Below, piece after piece: positions 5,883 through 8,787 of a DNA stretch of 8,787 bases. The notes under the pieces were generated by a model that made no database searches, had not been told where the DNA came from, and worked only from the letters and a program-made list of their open reading frames with translations. The first letter of the stretch is position 1, and each line of letters starts with the position of its first letter. Position numbers and translations under genes: made by a program. The stretch comes from Methylococcaceae bacterium NSP1-1 (lineage in GTDB: Bacteria; Pseudomonadota; Gammaproteobacteria; Methylococcales; Methylomonadaceae), in assembly GCA_002256465.1 (NCBI GenBank), contig NQJG01000027.1, forward strand, positions 1-8,787, written 5' to 3'.

Positions 5883-5911
5883 ATAATATACATCCTGATT
5901 AGAGTTAACAA
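5883..5911 (-). promoter_or_regulatory. Candidate sigma70 promoter for the SIMPL gene
   Basis: On the minus strand TTGTTA (5911-5906, 4/6) and TATTAT (5888-5883, 5/6) are spaced by exactly 17 nt. The implied start around 5876 gives a leader of roughly 18 nt, containing the GGAG ribosome-binding site before the ATG at 5858. The position also supports the ATG over the TTG at 5879, which would lie at or before the transcription start. Confidence 0.5.
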
Positions 5912-5973
5912 ATTAACGCTCCCGAAAATAGCTTGTTACCACACGAGTTTCTTAACCGCTCACGCTTTGACAA

Positions 5974-5996
5974 GGACTGTAGACCGAGCGCAGTCC
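5974..5996. repeat. GC-richer inverted repeat in the SIMPL-ilvC gap
   Basis: GGACTG (5974-5979) and CAGTCC (5991-5996) flank an 11-nt loop. The block from about 5955 to 6012 is visibly more GC-rich than its surroundings and has the look of a dispersed intergenic repeat unit, though no second copy occurs in this window. The rest of the 278-bp gap holds the SIMPL promoter, the ilvC terminator and no convincing ORF. Confidence 0.3.
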
Positions 5997-6088
5997 AAGG
6001 CGAACGACTAAGCATTATTGCTTGTCTCAATTTAAGTTTATAGCCCTAATTAGCAAGTATCCAAGCTTAATATTGGGAATCCATAAAT

Positions 6089-6119
6089 AAAAAAGCCCGT
6101 CAGAAAGGCGGGCTTTTTT
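6089..6119 (-). terminator. Bidirectional intrinsic terminator of the ilvI-ilvH-ilvC operon
   Basis: GCCCGTC (6095-6101) pairs with GGCGGGC (6107-6113), with one T-G wobble and loop AGAAA. The stem is flanked by six A (6089-6094) and six T (6114-6119). It lies 18 nt beyond the ilvC stop and works on either strand by structure; the operon on the minus strand is the obvious user. Confidence 0.93.
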
Positions 6120-6136
6120 AAATGTAATAGCAAACT

Positions 6137-7189
<1,053 letters not shown>

Positions 7190-7197
7190 TCAAGGTA

Positions 7198-7221
7198 CAA
7201 GGTACGACTTTTTCGACCTTG
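7198..7221 (-). other. Intercistronic hairpin between ilvH and ilvC
   Basis: CAAGGT (7198-7203) and ACCTTG (7216-7221) form a 6-bp stem, extended by CG/CG past a one-base bulge, with a 7-nt loop. The AAGGTAC motif is also directly repeated (7192-7198 and 7199-7205). There is no T-run right after the stem in the operon direction, so it looks more like a processing or stability element than a terminator. Confidence 0.35.
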
Positions 7222-7233
7222 CATCCAGAGAAG

Positions 7234-7725
7234 TTATAAATGCAATCCTTTCTCGCCTCTGGAAATGCCCGTCGGCCCTGAACGAACCACTTCGATAATG
7301 CTATCCGGCTCTATAGCGGCGATAAAGGCATCGAGTTTTTCTGAGGGGCCGGTCATTTCAACAATGTAGGTGGTCGGTGTAACATCAATAATATTGCCGC
7401 GAAATATATCCGCCATGCTTCTGATTTCATCACGCATTTCCCCTGTGGTTCTGATTTTAATCATCATCAGTTCACGTTCAATATGAAAGGATTCTGCTAA
7501 ATCGATCAGTTTAACCACATCAATCAACTTATTCAGTTGCTTGGTAATTTGCTCAATGATCTCTTCATTGCCACGGGTAACCAATGTCATTCTTGACAAG
7601 CTGGGGTCTTCGGTTGGGGCTACGGTTAGTGACTCAATATTGTAGCCTCGCGCGGAAAACAAACCTGCTACACGGGATAATGCACCGGATTCATTTTCCA
7701 TAAGAATAGAAATAATGTGTCTCAT
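7234..7725 (-). CDS. ilvH: Acetolactate synthase regulatory (small) subunit
   Basis: This 163-residue protein has the same length as E. coli IlvH and is very similar to it. It binds the IlvI catalytic subunit, raises its activity and makes it sensitive to valine feedback. The N-terminal ACT domain (about 1-76) begins [19 protein letters not shown] and continues RGYNIESLTVAPTEDPSLSRMT. Asn11, Gly14 and Asn29, the valine-site positions in IlvH, are all conserved, so feedback inhibition is expected. The C-terminal domain (about 80-160) includes IFRGNIIDVTPTTYIVEMTG and ends SGPTGISRGEKGL. The ATG at 7725 overlaps the ilvI stop by one base (TAATG), which implies translational coupling. GGGAA lies 8 nt upstream, within the ilvI end. 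The family is also annotated as ilvN. Confidence 0.97.
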   Translation of the reverse strand: MRHIISILMENESGALSRVAGLFSARGYNIESLTVAPTEDPSLSRMTLVTRGNEEIIEQITKQLNKLIDVVKLIDLAESFHIERELMMIKIRTTGEMRDEIRSMADIFRGNIIDVTPTTYIVEMTGPSEKLDAFIAAIEPDSIIEVVRSGPTGISRGEKGLHL

Positions 7726-8787
7726 TATGCCAATTCCCTGTCTGTCGATGTGCCGAGGGCGACTCTTAATTTCATATCATGATGGCCTTTGCCGGCTTCA
7801 ATCATCGGGTAAACATTTTCAGTTCTATCGGTCATGATGTCCAAAAATACCGTACGATCTTTCATGGCAAAGGCGGCTTCCAGAGCCGGTCTGACTTCTT
7901 CGGGCTTATCTATACGCATACCGACATGGCCATAAGCTTCTGCCAATTTGACAAATTCCGGAATAGTATCCATATACGAATGCGAATAACGGCTTTCGTA
8001 AGAAAATTCCTGCCATTGCCGAACCATGCCCATATAACGATTGTTCAGATTAATGATTTTAACCGGTGTTTTATATTGCAAAGCAGTCGACAATTCCTGA
8101 ATGCACATCTGGATGCTGGCTTCACCTGTAACACAAGCAACATCCGCGTCAGGAAATGCCAATTTAACCCCGATGGCGGCAGGTAAACCAAAGCCCATCG
8201 TACCGAGGCCACCTGAATTTATCCAGCGACGCGGCTTGTCGAAAGGGTAGTATTGTGCAGCCCACATCTGATGTTGGCCAACATCTGAAGTCACATAGGC
8301 ATTGCCTTTGGTTACTTCATATAATTGCTCAATGACATATTGCGGTTTAATCAAAGGACTTTCACGGTCGAATTCCAGGCAGTTAACTGCTTGCCATTGC
8401 CCAATTTGATGCCACCAAAGTTCCAATGATTTTTTGTTGGGCTTTTTAGGGCTTTCTTTAATCAACTCAAGCATTTGTTCCAATACCGGTTTAATGTCGC
8501 CGACAATAGGAATATCAACTCTAACAGTTTTGGATATAGATGCAGGATCAATATCAATATGAATGATCTTGGCATAAGGACAAAATAAATCCAGCTTCCC
8601 CGTGACACGATCATCAAAACGAGCTCCGATAGCAATAATCACATCGCTTTCGTGCATTGCCATGTTGGCCTCATAAGTGCCGTGCATGCCCAGCATACCA
8701 ATAAATTGCTTATCTGTTGCCGGATATGCACCAAGCCCCATCAAGGTATTAGTAATCGGATAACCTAATGTACGAGTAAACTCGGTT
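7725..8787 (-). CDS. ilvI: Acetolactate synthase catalytic (large) subunit, C-terminal part (runs off right edge)
   Basis: The C-terminal 353 or so codons are present; the N-terminal 220 or so lie beyond the window. The frame is open to base 8787, reading [21 protein letters not shown] at the edge (8786-8724), so no start lies here. The enzyme is ThDP- and FAD-dependent and condenses pyruvate with pyruvate or 2-oxobutyrate. Visible features are the central-domain end ([39 protein letters not shown]) and the ThDP-binding domain ([45 protein letters not shown]). The Trp of RQWQ, a site of herbicide contact in plant enzymes, is kept. At 8118-8126 the usual GDG of the ThDP/Mg motif reads Gly-Glu-Ala, giving VTGEASIQM; the rest of the site looks intact, so activity is expected. 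It is the first visible gene of the operon and overlaps ilvH by one base. Confidence 0.96.
   Translation of the reverse strand, partial: TEFTRTLGYPITNTLMGLGAYPATDKQFIGMLGMHGTYEANMAMHESDVIIAIGARFDDRVTGKLDLFCPYAKIIHIDIDPASISKTVRVDIPIVGDIKPVLEQMLELIKESPKKPNKKSLELWWHQIGQWQAVNCLEFDRESPLIKPQYVIEQLYEVTKGNAYVTSDVGQHQMWAAQYYPFDKPRRWINSGGLGTMGFGLPAAIGVKLAFPDADVACVTGEASIQMCIQELSTALQYKTPVKIINLNNRYMGMVRQWQEFSYESRYSHSYMDTIPEFVKLAEAYGHVGMRIDKPEEVRPALEAAFAMKDRTVFLDIMTDRTENVYPMIEAGKGHHDMKLRVALGTSTDRELA

Noticed and set aside
7779..8186. Long plus-strand frame of 135 codons inside ilvI
   Set aside because: It lies wholly antisense to the conserved ThDP domain of ilvI, has no clear Shine-Dalgarno and resembles no protein I know; it is a shadow frame.

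Overview
This is a mostly housekeeping chromosomal window from a gammaproteobacterium. Base composition looks moderately AT-rich, in the low 40s % GC by eye. The proteins look gammaproteobacterial: IlvI/IlvH of the E. coli IlvIH type, short 338-residue class I IlvC, FolB close to E. coli FolB, class I FBPase. From memory, the mix with a stand-alone MEKHLA protein, a SemiSWEET and a DUF502 protein would suit a type I methanotroph (Methylococcales, Methylobacter-like). That lineage call is an inference; no methane-oxidation gene lies here.

Left part (1-1813): the 5' end of plsY (minus) runs off the left edge and is divergent from a folate pair, folB then folK. folK is broken: about 19 nt are missing from the catalytic-loop codons, which shifts the frame. 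A pteridine-reductase-type SDR (minus) converges on folK, so three neighbouring genes concern pterin/folate chemistry.

Middle (1814-6136): single genes, most with their own upstream regions. They are a DUF502 two-helix membrane protein (plus), class I fructose-1,6-bisphosphatase fbp (minus), a SemiSWEET sugar transporter (minus, with a good promoter), a MEKHLA-domain protein (minus), an unrecognised 29-codon single-helix membrane ORF (plus), and a membrane-anchored SIMPL-domain protein (minus). The roughly 295 bp between MEKHLA and the small ORF is the least explained stretch. It holds a 17-bp-stem hairpin, a 15-codon mini-ORF with a very strong Shine-Dalgarno, and a sigma54-like -24/-12 site.

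Right part (6089-8787, minus): an ilvI-ilvH-ilvC operon for branched-chain amino-acid synthesis, open at the right edge inside ilvI and closed by a strong bidirectional intrinsic terminator after ilvC. Acetolactate synthase (IlvI catalytic, IlvH valine-sensing) supplies acetohydroxyacids to IlvC.

I saw no mobile element, CRISPR array, tRNA or rRNA, and no convincing new multi-gene system. The items most worth a second look are the internally deleted folK, the small membrane ORF with its upstream region, and the long hairpin in front of the MEKHLA gene.
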